From NCBI RefSeq assembly GCF_001522545.3, contig NC_031782.1:15889531-15953530 (forward strand): a DNA stretch of 64,000 nt. The letters run 5' to 3'. The position numbers and the translations under genes were made by a program. Below, one piece after another: positions 1 to 10,165 of this stretch. This DNA is from Parus major. Its lineage: Eukaryota; Chordata; Aves; Passeriformes; Paridae. Every line of letters starts with the position of its first letter. Within the stretch, counting starts at the first letter, position 1. The notes under the pieces are model-generated. The model ran no database searches and was not told where the DNA came from. It saw nothing but the letters and a program-made list of their open reading frames with translations.

Positions 1-40
1 TACGCTCTGGAGAAATGTTTGTACGCTCTGGAGAAATGTG
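1..40. repeat. Two-copy 21-bp tandem repeat at window edge
   Basis: The unit TACGCTCTGGAGAAATGTTTG occurs once in full and is followed by a second, slightly shorter copy. The array starts at the first base, so it may continue upstream of the window. No coding role is apparent. Confidence 0.7.
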
Positions 41-218
41 TTTTCCCTCCCGAGCGCCAGCAGGACGGGAACGCCCGAGCTCTCTCTTGCCTCGAGGCTC
101 AGGGCCATCCTTGGGCTCCCAGGGAGGAGATCACCCAGAGCTGCCCGTGTCTCTGGTGATGCCAGGTGATGTTCTGGCCACACGAGGAGGGCTGACATCT
201 GCTGCGCTTTCCGCCTGG

Positions 219-394
219 CTGCCTCCTCCTGTGCCGAGGTGACGCACGGGGGCTGCGATCGGAGCTGACACCGGTGTCAGTGCCACAGCACCGAGCGGGG
301 CAAGCGGCACAAACGGCTGGAAAAGTGGGAAAGAAGTGGAAAAGTGGCAAAGTGGAAAAGTGGCAAAGTGGCAAAGTGGCTGCTGCTGAGCTGC
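219..394. repeat. First copy of ~170-bp direct duplication with AAAGTGG array
   Basis: This segment starts at GCTGCCTCCTCCTGTGCCGA and ends at GGCTGCTGCTGAGCTGCAG. It matches 1006-1173 in order along its whole length, with scattered substitutions. Its 3' half (about 315-380) is a degenerate 7-12 bp array of GGAAAAGTGG/CAAAGTGG units. The two copies differ in array composition (CAAAGTGG here, GAAAGGTGG in the other), so the arrays changed after duplication. A solo LTR lies between the copies. Confidence 0.75.
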
Positions 395-499
395 AGTGGT
401 TAGTGGACATTAGCAGCAGGGCAAAATCAGATCTCATGCTTGAATTCCAAATCATTTTTTCAAGGGGCCAGAGAAGGCAGCTTGGCCAGAGTGGTGGTT

Positions 500-840
500 T
501 GTCACTAGAGGACATGAAGTATAGAGTGAGGGTTCCAATCACACAAGCAGCAGCCAGAGGTTTTTATGAGGCAAAAGCCTTTATCTTGGGGGTTTTCAAG
601 CCTTTTTATAAGGTGTTCTGGTACAGGTTATCTTGATTGGTAGAAGGAACAACACCTCCCTCATCCCATTGGTGGGACAAGAGAGAAACACTCTCACAAT
701 ATCTGTGCCTTGTTTGGGGCAAGTAAAACCTTATTTTTACACAGTCCTTGGGAGAGAAAAAGTCCTCAAAAGACTTTCCCTTGGGAACAATCAGCCCTGA
801 GAGCTTGAAATTCTGTCATGTTCAGAAAATCGTGTCCACA
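500..840 (-). mobile_element. Solo LTR of endogenous retrovirus, class II (ERVK-like), 341 bp
   Basis: On the plus strand the element starts TG at 500 and ends CA at 840. It is flanked by a perfect 6-bp target duplication, GTGGTT, at 494-499 and 841-846. Read on the minus strand it carries a TATA box (CTTATAAAAAGG, about 600-612) and an AGATAAAGG poly(A)-like signal downstream, the expected U3-R-U5 order. The same LTR family, in plus orientation, is at 41906-42240: shared blocks include the TATA region, ACACTCTCACAAT/AACACTCTCAGAA and GATTTTCTGAAC near the 5' end. No internal gag/pol sequence is attached, so this is a recombined solo LTR. A 6-bp duplication is typical of class II avian ERVs; the class call is inference. 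Confidence 0.85.
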
Positions 841-1005
841 GTGGTTCCCAAGCCACCATGGTGCATTCAGAATTCCAGCGGAGGCCCAGTCACACAGTGA
901 CCTGAATTTATGCTGTGTTCCTTGCCATCCTTCAACCATTTCCCCTCACTTTGAGTACAAAATCTCTAAGGAAGCAAAGTTTACCTGATTCAATGTGGAT
1001 CTGGA

Positions 1006-1173
1006 GTGCCTCCTCCTGTGCCGAGGTGACGCATGGGGGCCGCGATCAGAGGTGACACCAGCGCCAGTGTCGGTGCCGTGGGGCTGAGCGGGGTAAGCGG
1101 CTCAAAGGGCTGGAAAAGTGGAAAAGTGGGAAGGTGGAAAAGTGGAAAGGTGGAAAAGGGGCTGCTGCTGAGC
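1006..1173. repeat. Second copy of ~170-bp direct duplication with AAAGTGG array
   Basis: Partner of 219-394, beginning at GTGCCTCCTCCTGTGCCGAG and ending GCTGCTGCTGAGCTGCC. It contains a GGAAAAGTGG/GAAAGGTGG array at about 1111-1157. Same orientation as the first copy, about 790 bp apart. Confidence 0.75.
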
Positions 1174-1389
1174 TGCCAGAGGGCAGGGAGGGGCACAGGG
1201 ACACCTGAACAGCTGAGGAGGGGAGGAGGAAGGCAGCACACACAGAGCTTCTGGCTCAACAAACGATCCAGCGTCGGATCCCTGCCGGAGTGTGGGATAA
1301 GAGGACACCAAAGAGCACTGCAGGTCCCATCCTTGGGGAGGGAAGTCGGGGAAATCCTGGCTCTGCTTTCAAATGGCAAACAAAGTTCA

Positions 1390-1515
1390 TGGAATTACAG
1401 GATAATGGAATGGGTTGGGTTGGAAGGGACTTCAAGCCCGTCTCGTTCTGCCTCTGCCATGGGCAGGGTCATCTCCCGCTGTCCCAGGCTGCTCCAAGCC
1501 CCGTCCATCTTCTCC
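1390..1515 (-). mobile_element. CR1 LINE 3'-end fragment
   Basis: This reads as the reverse complement of the avian CR1 3' UTR: GGTTGGGTTGGAAGGGACTT, then a GCCATGGGCAGGG block, then TCCCAGGCTGCTCCAAGCCC. It is 5'-truncated like nearly all CR1 copies. No ORF2 remains. Confidence 0.85.
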
Positions 1516-2810
1516 TTGCTCTGCCATTCCATGGTCCTGATGGTGTTTGCCATCCCCACTCCTGCTGTTCTCACTCAAAAGCATTCCCCATTTTCCCAGC
1601 AGAGAAATGCAGAGCTGCTTGTTCCCAAGGGATGGATCCAGGGGGCTTTCACTGCACCTGGCTGAGAAAGCCTTGGTTTCTTAGATCCAGGGAATTTCTT
1701 GCCCTCACTGGGAGGTGTGAGAGTCAGCCCAGCCCCCCCCAGGTGACATTCCCATGGGGCACTTTGCACCTCTGGGTGCTGGCTGCTCCCAAATTCCAGC
1801 TGTCCCCCGGCAGTGACGTGGCTGGGACACCCCAGCTACACCTCGGCAGCTTTTCCTGGGATGCAGGACATGGAAAATGGCAGCTCAGGGACACAAATTC
1901 CTCCCTTTGTCTTCCCTGGGACCATCCCATCACCTCCATTCCTCCTCTGGGATGGAGCAGGAGATAAAAGCCACGGGAGACCCCGAGCGGAGCTTTGAGG
2001 CCTGGAAAAGGGGGAATGTTTTTATTGCTGGATTAATAATTTACCAGGACAAACTGGAATTCAGGGCACTGAGAATCTGAGAGATTCTCACAGAGCTGAG
2101 CTCGCCCGCTCTTCACCAGCAAGGAGCTGCATTTAGGGGCTCCCTCCTCATTCCTCCAGCTCCCCAGTTTCCAAATTCCCTCCTCTCAAAGACAAACCTG
2201 CAGTGGATATTTCCAGCCTCCCAGCCTCGGGAGGAGCTGGCTCCTGAGGAGTGATAACCTGGCCAAGCAGACTTGGCACCAGGAAAGGGACAATTCACAG
2301 CCCAGACAACTTTACCTGGATTGAATTAATCCGAAGCAGCAGCAGCAGCAGCGCCTTCCCAGCCCTGGCAGCACGAGATTGGCACAATTCCCTGATAATA
2401 AATTGTGCAGAGAGCAGCAAGAAAAGGGGAAAATCCTGACTTTGATGTGCTCTATCTCCCATCTCCAGCACAGCACGAGAGCCCTGGCCACGGATGAGGG
2501 TGGAGATTGCAGGCGTGGAGGAAATGGATTGTGCTGGAAAAGGTGGGAAAATTGGGGAGAAGATTAGTGGGACTGACTCTCATCATCTCAGCTGGTTCAC
2601 AGCCTGAGTGAAAATTTGGGGAGGGTGCTGAAAATCTGGTTTTAAAAAAAAGGCAGGGAAAATAGCAAAGGGTCCCAATTCCTTGTGGCAAAACAAGAAA
2701 ACCCACCTGGAAAACAGAAATGGGAATGGGAGTTGCTGATTAAGGGTTAACTAATTAATTATCAGTTAGGGTTAGAGCCCAGTGCAGGAGGAACTACCTG
2801 GGATAGGTCA
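1516..2810. other. Unassigned noncoding sequence
   Basis: No exon, RNA gene or known repeat was recognised. It contains a short (AGC)6 microsatellite at about 2334-2352 and an AATTAATTATCAGTTAGGG stretch near 2750-2770. Confidence 0.5.
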
Positions 2811-2985
2811 TGGAATAGAATCAGGGAGTCCCAGACTGGTTTGGAATTCTTAAATCACATCCCATCCCACCCCAGCCATGGCAGGGACAGCTTCCACCAT
2901 CCCAGGCTGCTCCAAGCCCCAGTGTCCAGCCTGGCCTTGGGCACTGCCAGGGATCCAGGGGCAGCCACAGCTTCCCTGAAAAATT
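2811..2985 (-). mobile_element. CR1 LINE 3'-end fragment
   Basis: Reverse-complement CR1: a GGTTTGGAATTCTTAAA terminal zone, a CCATGGCAGGGACAGCTTCC block, TCCCAGGCTGCTCCAAGCCC, then CCTTGGGCACTGCCAGGGAT. The match fades after GCAGCCACAGC, which marks the 5' truncation. Confidence 0.88.
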
Positions 2986-4413
2986 CAGCTCCCAGCACTG
3001 TCAGCACATTTCTTTCCTGGTTTATCCTATGAGGAATTCGGGTTCTTTATCCCACTGCTCTTCAGAGGGGGCATTGGAGAGCTCAGTGCTGGGAGGGCAG
3101 TCCCAATTTCCAGCTGGGATTTCACAGCCCCAATTTCCAGCTGGGATTTCACAGTCCCTTCCCCCTGTTCAGTGCCATATCAATATTCCCCTGAAATGGC
3201 ACTGGGGGTTATTTTCCTTCTGCTATGAACAGCAGCTGAATCCCTGCTCAGCCTCTCTGAAATATTGCTGTGAAAATCAAGGACATGAGCTGACTTATCA
3301 GGAGAGAAAAATGCCACAGGGACTAATGCCAGGCTCAGGGGCTGCACAGGCAGAGAATGACAGAATTCCTCCTGAAGGCAGGAGCCTGGAGCACAGGGGA
3401 CTTGGGGAGCATTACCAGGAAGGCACAAATAAACACCTCCCAAGAGCCAGGTTTTTCCAGCTCTGCTCTCCAGTCTCAGGGAGAGACTCTACAGGGATGC
3501 CGAATCCTCTTTGCACCCCTGTATTCATGGAGTTTTCCTTTTGGCAGCTTGTACACTCAGTTCTTGCATTCTGAGGGCAATTTTTGTTGAGGAAGTTGGA
3601 GCAGCAAGCACAGAAAATCCCCTTTTTAGGGCACGCTCCCAGCAGGACGCTGCGGCCACGGCGGTGGCCCTGGAGATGATTCCAGCAGCAGATTTGGTTG
3701 GAGGTTTGAGTGCAGGCACAGGATGCAGCTGGGATTTGGGAATACAGTCACACAGAGCAGGAGCAGCGTGCATTATTCATCACACAGGTAACACTGCCAC
3801 GAGGAGAACATTCAGCTGTTAAATGTTGGGAAACGGGGAAAAAAGAGAGGCCATTGCTGTGAGAAGAACTCTGTGCTGCAAATCCCTGGCTGCAGCTGTC
3901 CCACAGTTTGTGTCACCATTAAAATGAATAAAAAGCAGGATTTTGGGGGGGTTTTGGGGGTTGGCCACCTCTATTCCCATGGGAAGATCCAGCTTGTGAT
4001 CCCCATGCAGGGCACAGGGGAGGTTTCCAGGCTGTGAAATTCTGTCTCTTTCCCTCCAGTCTGAAGGGAAAACAAGGTGGGATTGCCCCCCCCGGGCAGT
4101 GATTCCCATCAGGAGCTGACCCTGCTCTGGCTCCAGGAGCTCCAGGAGCCCTGGGAGTTCCTCTTCCCGTGGCCCAAGGGCCGGTGAATCACAGCCCACG
4201 TGTCCCCACCCCATCCACAGCCCCTCTGTCCCCATCCCACAGCCACGCCAGGGCTGAAGCACCTTGGATTTCCCAATCCAGCCAAATTTCAGCATTTCCC
4301 TGAGCTATTTCCTGGCACCACAGCAGGAGACACTGCTGAAACAGGGCCAGGTCACTGCCTGGGGGTCCAGATGGGAATCCCTCATCCAGGGAGCTCTGTG
4401 GGGCCAGAGCAGT
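2986..4413. other. Unassigned noncoding sequence with a 27-bp tandem duplication
   Basis: No gene recognised. At 3102-3154 a 27-bp unit (CCCAATTTCCAGCTGGGATT plus TTCACAG) occurs twice in tandem. The rest appears unique and moderately GC-rich. Confidence 0.5.
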
Positions 4414-4472
4414 GGGACAGGGACAGGGATAGGACAGGGGCAGGGACAGGACAGGGACAGGGACAGGGACAA
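4414..4472. repeat. GGGACA hexanucleotide array
   Basis: About ten units of GGGACA with occasional GGACA or GGGATA variants. The 3' part has several GGG runs spaced by ACA, so the plus strand could form a three-tetrad G-quadruplex. Confidence 0.85.
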
Positions 4473-4690
4473 CAGCACTGCAGGGCCATCGATCCCAGGC
4501 CTGTCAAGGCCAGTGGTAACACAACAGTCAACAAGACACATGCCCTGAGGCAGACCTCAAATATTAAATTCCCCAGCGGAACGGCGTTCCCGGCTTTAAT
4601 AATTATCCTTCTGCAGCACAGGCCCTTGAAATCTTCTGATGGAAAGTGCATAATTTAAGTGCAAGGTACTTGTATTGTTGTTAGTGGTTA

Positions 4691-5060
4691 GTGGTGAGAT
4701 CTGTGCCAGGTCTGCTCTCCTTTAACATCTTCATTTGATCTGAAAGAGGGAGGGTAAAGAGCCTGTTAATTAAATTTGCAGAGGATATGAAATGGGAAGG
4801 TGCTGCAAATCCTGGTGAGGACAAAGAGCTAAAAGATAATGCACTGGGAAAGAAGGGTCAGGCCTAGGAAGGAAATAGCCAAATGAAATTCATTCTGAAC
4901 AAATGCAAAGTAATCCAGCTGGGGAAATATAATTTAACACCATGGAGACTGGGAGAGAGACATTTGGAGAGCAGTAATAGGGAGCAGCCTGAGGGACAGC
5001 AAATTACAACGGGATTTGGGATGTGTGGTGGTGGGAAGAGCAGGAGCTGTGCACACACAG
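4691..5060 (+). mobile_element. Ancient CR1 LINE fragment (ORF2 3' part)
   Basis: Diverged CR1 reverse-transcriptase 3' region. Recognisable order: a TTTGCAGAGGATATGAAATG segment (equivalent to the 'GATGACACAAAATT' zone), AAATGAAATTCATTCTGAAC followed by AAATGCAAAGTAATCCAGCT (the 'AAATTCAATGTTGATAAATGCAAAGTAATGCAC' zone), then a GGACAGCAAATTACAACGGG region. Frames are broken, so no protein can be made. Much older than the 3'-UTR CR1s elsewhere. Confidence 0.7.
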
Positions 5061-5990
5061 CACCCAGACCTTTCTGACCCAGAAAGAGGGCAAGTTTTGT
5101 GTCATTGTGCCACTAAATGCCACCCTACCTGTGTCTGCCAGGTGTCAGGGGGCTGAAAGATCCCGGCACTCCAGAAAAAACAGGGATATTTGTGTTTGGG
5201 GCAGCCGGGGGCCAGCTGGGGCCATTTTCTGTGACAGAATCCCAAATCCCCAATGTCCCCTGTCCTGCAGCCCCACCTTGGATCGGGCTGTGGAGCTGAG
5301 AGGTCCAGGACAAGCAGCAGCCCTGTGCTGGGAGGGTCTCAGCCCCCAGCAAGGGAAGGGGCTCCCATCCCAAACTCCAGGCCACGGGAGAATGTCACCG
5401 ACGCTGTCCCTCCCCCTACAGCCACCACAGCGACACCTCCAGGGTCACCAGTGGGGGAATTCTGCCTCCAGCACCTCCCTGTCACCTCCCTGTAGGGACA
5501 CTGCTGTCCTAACTTGGGCCCAGCTGCTCCCAGAGCATCCCTGCCATGGGATGGTGGCACTGCCCTGGTCCCCGTCCCTGCGGCACTACGGGAATGTCCC
5601 CTGGCAGAGGTGGGCACCGCTCCTGCCTCCCCCCGCCCTCCCAGGCAGCCGTGCAGAGCAGACAGCTCCATTTAGGAGGCGCAGCAAGTTTCCAAGAAAC
5701 CCTGCTGCCTCCAGAGCCAGCTTGGCATGAATATTTCAGCGCAGCTGCCCGGCCCCGGCTGTGTCTGCGCCCAGCCAGGAGCATCCCTGTGCTGGGTGAC
5801 CCCGGGGTGGCCTCTCCGGCACCCAGGAACCTCGGGAGATGTCCCCAAAGTCACAAAGGGCACAGCTCGGTGGCCAGCACGCCCTGCCCGCTGGTAGCCC
5901 CGGGCAATGTGCCCCCCTGGCCGTGCCAGGAGCAGCCACACGTCTGCGGGGGTGTGGGGGGCACGGCTGGGGTGGGGGCAACCCATGCAC
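5061..5990. other. Unassigned GC-rich noncoding sequence
   Basis: No repeat or exon recognised. The overlapping open frames in several registers are Pro/Gly/Ser-rich and have no recognisable domain. Confidence 0.45.
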
Positions 5991-6460
5991 CGCTCATTAG
6001 CCTCGCTCCGCCTGTCCTAATTGCCTGCTCAGGCTGAAAGAATTGTGTTAGAGGCTGCTCTGCCTAATTATTATTGTTCTTTTAAAAATAACGGGGGAAG
6101 GGAAGAGCGAGCGGGAGGGCAGGGGGACGGGGAAGGCCGGGCTGGAGCAGCTTTGCAGGATAAGTGACTTGTTTAATGACTGGGAGCTGCGGGGCTGGGA
6201 GGGAACAAACAGGTCTGAAATTGGTTCGCCCCCTCCCCGCCTCCTGCCTGCCCCTCTCTCCTCTCCCACCGTTTATTTCCGAGTGATCAGAGGCAGAATA
6301 AAAACCCATCTCGTGTAATAGAGGCAGAGGATTTAATCTGCGTGCCTGGGACTTCAGCAAACTGCAAACATCGATCCGAGCCGGTGGGGAGAGAAAAGAA
6401 ATTTACAGGCCAATAAAAATATATTAAAGAAACTTCCCCTGCCCTCTCGCCGGGGTGGGG
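5991..6460. promoter_or_regulatory. Candidate noncoding regulatory island
   Basis: A repeat-free stretch with homeodomain-type cores (CTCATTAGCC at about 5993, CCTAATTATTATTG at 6063, GGCCAATAAAAATATATTAA at about 6408). It contrasts sharply with the GC-rich flanks and lies directly upstream of a CpG-rich patch. Function is inferred from base composition and motif content only; conservation is untested. Confidence 0.35.
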
Positions 6461-6640
6461 GCGATGCCACGGGGCTGCAGGCGGGGACAGGAGCCCGAGT
6501 GTGGCACGGAGTGGCCCAGGGACCCCGGGGAATGGTCCCGGGCCCGGGGGGCAGCGAGTGGCCCCGGGAGCCCCCCCGCTCGCCCGGGGCTGCTGCGGGG
6601 CCAGCGGGCTGAGAAGCGCAGGGTCTGGCAGCCAGTCTGA
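6461..6640. other. Small CpG-rich patch
   Basis: CpG dinucleotides are dense here compared with neighbours, with CCCGGGCCCGGGG and GCTCGCCCGGGG blocks. It is under 200 bp, so it is below normal CpG-island length. No TATA box or exon was seen next to it. Confidence 0.45.
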
Positions 6641-8766
6641 CACTTAAGGAATTAGCTCTGCATCATTTGGAGTTTTCTGCTCTACTAATTTTCAGCCGGC
6701 TCCTCATTTGGGTCTTTCCCCACCTCCCATTTTAAAGGGGCAGCGTCGCGGATTGCCGGGATCTCCTGGGACTCGGGGGCAGGGCTTGGTGCCGCTTATC
6801 ACATCCTCCCTTGGCAAAACCGGAACATTTTTCCCTCTTCTCCAGCAGCCTCTTCATTTCCACATGGTGTTTCCTTCCCCTGCTGGCATTTGCACAGCCC
6901 CGGGACGCTCCCAGCTCACCTGTGGCATCACCCCTGTGCCCAAAACCCTTCGCTCGGCAAACAAATCCACCCAGCTTTGACTTTGCCCTTTGCTGTTTGC
7001 TCTGGACTCGCACCTGAGGTCTGCTCTGTGCCTCCTGTCGGCTGATGAAAGCCGAATTTCAGCTCTCTGTTGACTGAGGGTGCACTTTAGACTTTTTTTT
7101 TTTTTTTTTAATCTTTTTGGAGGGAGGAGAACGGGGGAATGTTTGATCAGAGGTTTGCATGGGGGTGAGAACATGGCCCTGGCCTGGGAGAGGGGACAGC
7201 AGGGAGCATTTCCACCTCTTGCTCCATCTGCTCAGAGCTCAGAACACCCCAAAGCCTCTCTGCCACCGGCAGCTCGCAGGAGCCGGTACCAGCTGCCCTC
7301 TGGTACCAGCCCTGGCTCCTGCCCCAGTCCTGCTTTGATGCTCGCTCCAGCTCTGCCGCAATGTCCCAGCCCGCTGTGGGGACAGTGGCGGTGCCCAGGG
7401 ACTGGCAGGAGCTGCACGCCAGGCAGATGTGCCCAGAGGCTGCGCTGTGACCTTTCCAGCTCTGTTTGTCCCCCCCGCCCCTCTCAGAGAGCGCTCCGAG
7501 GACACAGAATTCCAACCACCAGCGCTCTCCTTCCCTGCCCACCCTGCCCGGCACCGAGCAGCCCATTAACAACAACGGAAATCAATGGGATTTCAAACGA
7601 AAAAAACCCTCAGAGAAGCCAAGCCAGCAGCCGGGCCTAGACACGGTTGTTATCCCGCATGGGGAGAAGGACCAGAAATTCCCCCCAGCCGGCTCGGGGC
7701 TCTGCAGCTCGTTATTGATCGGGCATCGATAGCTCCAGGCGCTGCTGGCATGGGCAGGCAGGCAGAAATCCCGCCCCTGCACATCCTCCTGGACTGCCCA
7801 GCCTCCTCAAAACTGCAGGAGGGACCCCTGGCAGAAATCCAGCTGAAGAAATTGCCGAAGGAATCAAATCGGAGTCTTCCTGCTGGTGCGGCTGCAGCAT
7901 GGGCACGTGTGTGCTGCCGGCTCCCTTCTCCCCCGCCCTGGTGGCCCTTTTAAAGCCAAAACACGACCCTGTGCCTGTCCCAGACCTCTTTGGCTGAGCC
8001 CCTGAGGGCTCTTTCAGCACCTCCCGTTTGGATTTGATCCCATCACCCCTGGCCAAATTCCCAAATTGCCCTGCCAGAATTCCCTGCAGTTGCCAGTCCT
8101 GGGAGTCGCCCTCACTCCCATCCCGTGCCCACCTTCACCCCCGAAGGTGCCTTGGCAGCGCTGCCAACTCCTCCTGCCCTGGCCGGTGTCTGGGACCCCC
8201 TTGGTGCTCCCAGCCCTGTCCCGGCCGGGTGAAGCCCCCTGCACAAGGCCAGGGGCCAGGGGCTGTCCCTCCTCCCGCAGGGACAGCGGGAGCTTTCCCC
8301 ACACCCCAATGGCACAAAGGGCTCTCTGCTCTGGGAATGTTCCCAGCAGAATCTCCTTGGACTGGAGCTGCCTTTCCTGCTGTTCCTCGGGCAGGCTCCG
8401 GTGCCACCCCGCGGTGCCACCCCCGGCAGTGCCACCAGGGCTGGCATCCCAGAGGAGAGGGAGACAGAATTCCTCCCGGGGAGATCCCGCGCTCCCTTTC
8501 AGAGGAGCAAATGCTCTTTAATTCCCCATCTCAAGCCCGTTTCTGAGCCACTGTCCCTCCTGTCCGAGTGCACTGGGCACAGCCAGGGCAGGAACTGGCT
8601 CCAGGCTTCCCTGGAGCAGGCAGGGAGAGCTGAGGGTCCTCATTCCATCCCTGGCACCTGCTCTGTGGGGCTGGAGCTCAAGTCACCCTCCTGCTGTGCT
8701 TGGAGACCCAAATGTCACCCAGCAGATCATCCCGTGCCTGCTCATCCAGGAATGGGATCCTCCCAG
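6641..8766. other. Unassigned noncoding sequence with poly-T tract
   Basis: It begins with an AT-rich stretch (TTAAGGAATTAGCTCTGCAT, about 6644) that may extend the upstream candidate island. A T17 run is at 7093-7109. A repeat-free patch around 7560-7730 (CCCATTAACAACAACGGAAA) is of similar character. No gene recognised. Confidence 0.45.
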
Positions 8767-9108
8767 GGCTGGAGCCAGGCTGGCAGAGCTGGCAATGTTC
8801 ACCTGCAGAGGAGAAGGCTCCAGTGAGAGCTCAGAGCCCCTTGAAGGGTCTGAAGGGGCTCCAGGAGAGCTGGAGAGGGACTGGGGACAAGGGCTGGAGG
8901 GACAGAACCCAGGGAATGGCAGAGTTGGATGGGATATTGGGCAGGAATTGTTCCCTGGCAGGGTGGGCAGGCCATGGCACAGGGTGCCCAGAGCAGCTGG
9001 GGCTGCCCCTGGATCCCTGGCAGTGCCCAAGGCCAGGTTGGATGGGGCTTGGAGCAGCCTGGGATGGTGGGAGGTGTCCCTGCCACGGCAGGGGTGGAAT
9101 AAGGTGAT
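8767..9108 (+). mobile_element. CR1 LINE 3'-end fragment
   Basis: In order: GGCTGGCAGAGCTGGCAATG, GGAGAAGGCTCC, GGCTCCAGGAGAGCTGGAGA, GGATATTGGGCAGGAATTGT, the GGGCAGGCCATGGCACAGGG block, GCAGTGCCCAAGGCCAGG, and GGAGCAGCCTGGGATGGTGG. The very 3' tail (AAGGTCC...ATTCTGTGATT) is replaced by unrelated sequence just after GGGGTGGAATAAGGTGA, where an LTR-like segment begins. Confidence 0.92.
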
Positions 9109-9112
9109 TTTC

Positions 9113-9597
9113 TGTGTTTCTACAATTTCTAGGATCTGTCCCTGGGCAGCCTGACACAAGCCAGGAGGTGATGCCTTGGGAATGCTGAGCTGGAGCAGAG
9201 GCTGCACAGAGCTCAGGATAAAGCAGGGATTTACTGGAAGCCCTTAAAGGACACACCTTGGGCACTACAAGAGCCCGGCCAGGGCTGCACCCACGATGGA
9301 CCAAAAATGGTCACAAAATGCACAACTGCTCTCGAGGGCTCACATTTTGATCAGTTTTGGTCCATCTGCATATCGGGGTGAATTGTCCAGTCCCAGCTTC
9401 AGGTTATGGAGTCCCACCCTTCTCGTTTTGTCTCTCCAGCCCAGCGCTGTTTCTGCTTTGGGGGCTGGAACTTGTAACGATTGTCCTTGGTAGCAAGCTG
9501 GAAGGGGAATTGTTTTGTCTGCCTGCTCTGTGCAGAGAGCTCACTGACACTCAATATGAAGCTCAAAACTACAAAATTAGGCAGCGCAGAATGTGAA
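9113..9597 (-). mobile_element. Probable ERV LTR or LTR fragment
   Basis: Songbird LTR-type sequence read on the minus strand: GCTCAGGATAAAGCAGGGAT (poly(A)-signal zone), CACACCTTGGGCACTACAAG, TTTTGGTCCATCTGCATAT, and GGAACTTGTAACGATTGTCC. It abuts the truncated 3' end of the preceding CR1, which suggests insertion into or next to it. No target duplication was found, so the ends are approximate. The family name is not certain. Confidence 0.6.
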
Positions 9598-9700
9598 AAA
9601 TATAATAAATTATAATAAAATATAATAAAATATAAAAATTATTTAAAATAAAATAATAAAATAAAATAAAATAAATAAAAAATTAAATAAAATATAAAGA
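9598..9700. repeat. AT-rich low-complexity tract (AATAAAAT-type)
   Basis: A run of AATAT, AATAAAAT and AAATAAAAT units with almost no G or C. It directly follows the LTR-like segment and may be an expanded poly(A)-derived microsatellite. Confidence 0.85.
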
Positions 9701-10058
9701 CTTAAGGCATCAGGGGTGATAACTGTGGGCTCTGCTTTGACTCTCCCTGCAGGGGAACTGAAAGCTTCACCCCAGAACAGAGCCCTGCTGAGTTTGTGAC
9801 ATCTCCAGGGTGGCAGGTGGCATCCCTAGGGTGACAGGGTGAGGCACTGGGTGGGTGCTGAGGGTGGTGCAGCACCTCGGGGAGCACCAGGGAGCGGGGG
9901 AACATCATTCCCAGCTGGAAGAGCAGCCATTCTCTCGTATGGAAACCAACAATAAAAGGCCTTGAAGAGAGAGGAGTGAAGAGGGCCGTGGTGAGAGCTT
10001 TGCAGAGCAGGCCTAGCACGGGGGAAAATGATTGGCGAGTGATTATTCCCGACTTCTC

Positions 10059-10165
10059 ATTATGTACGAACAAATGAAATTATCCCGCAACTCATTTAAG
10101 GCAAACAAAAGGAAGAACTTTCCCCTGCGGTGCATTATCGGTGGAGGAACTCCTGGGAGAGCAGC
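10059..10165 (+). mobile_element. Ancient CR1 LINE remnant
   Basis: ACGAACAAATGAAATTATC, then GGCAAACAAAAGGAAGAACT, then GGTGGAGGAACTCCTGGGAG follows the order of the old amniote CR1 segment 'AAACAAACAAAAGGAAGTACTT ... CTGTGGAACTCCTTGCC'. It is highly diverged and is the source of part of a long spurious minus-strand frame here. Confidence 0.6.

Noticed and set aside
9113..9597. Full-length solo LTR with target duplication
   Set aside because: Could not find a convincing TG...CA pair with matching flanks, so it is reported only as an LTR or LTR fragment with approximate ends.
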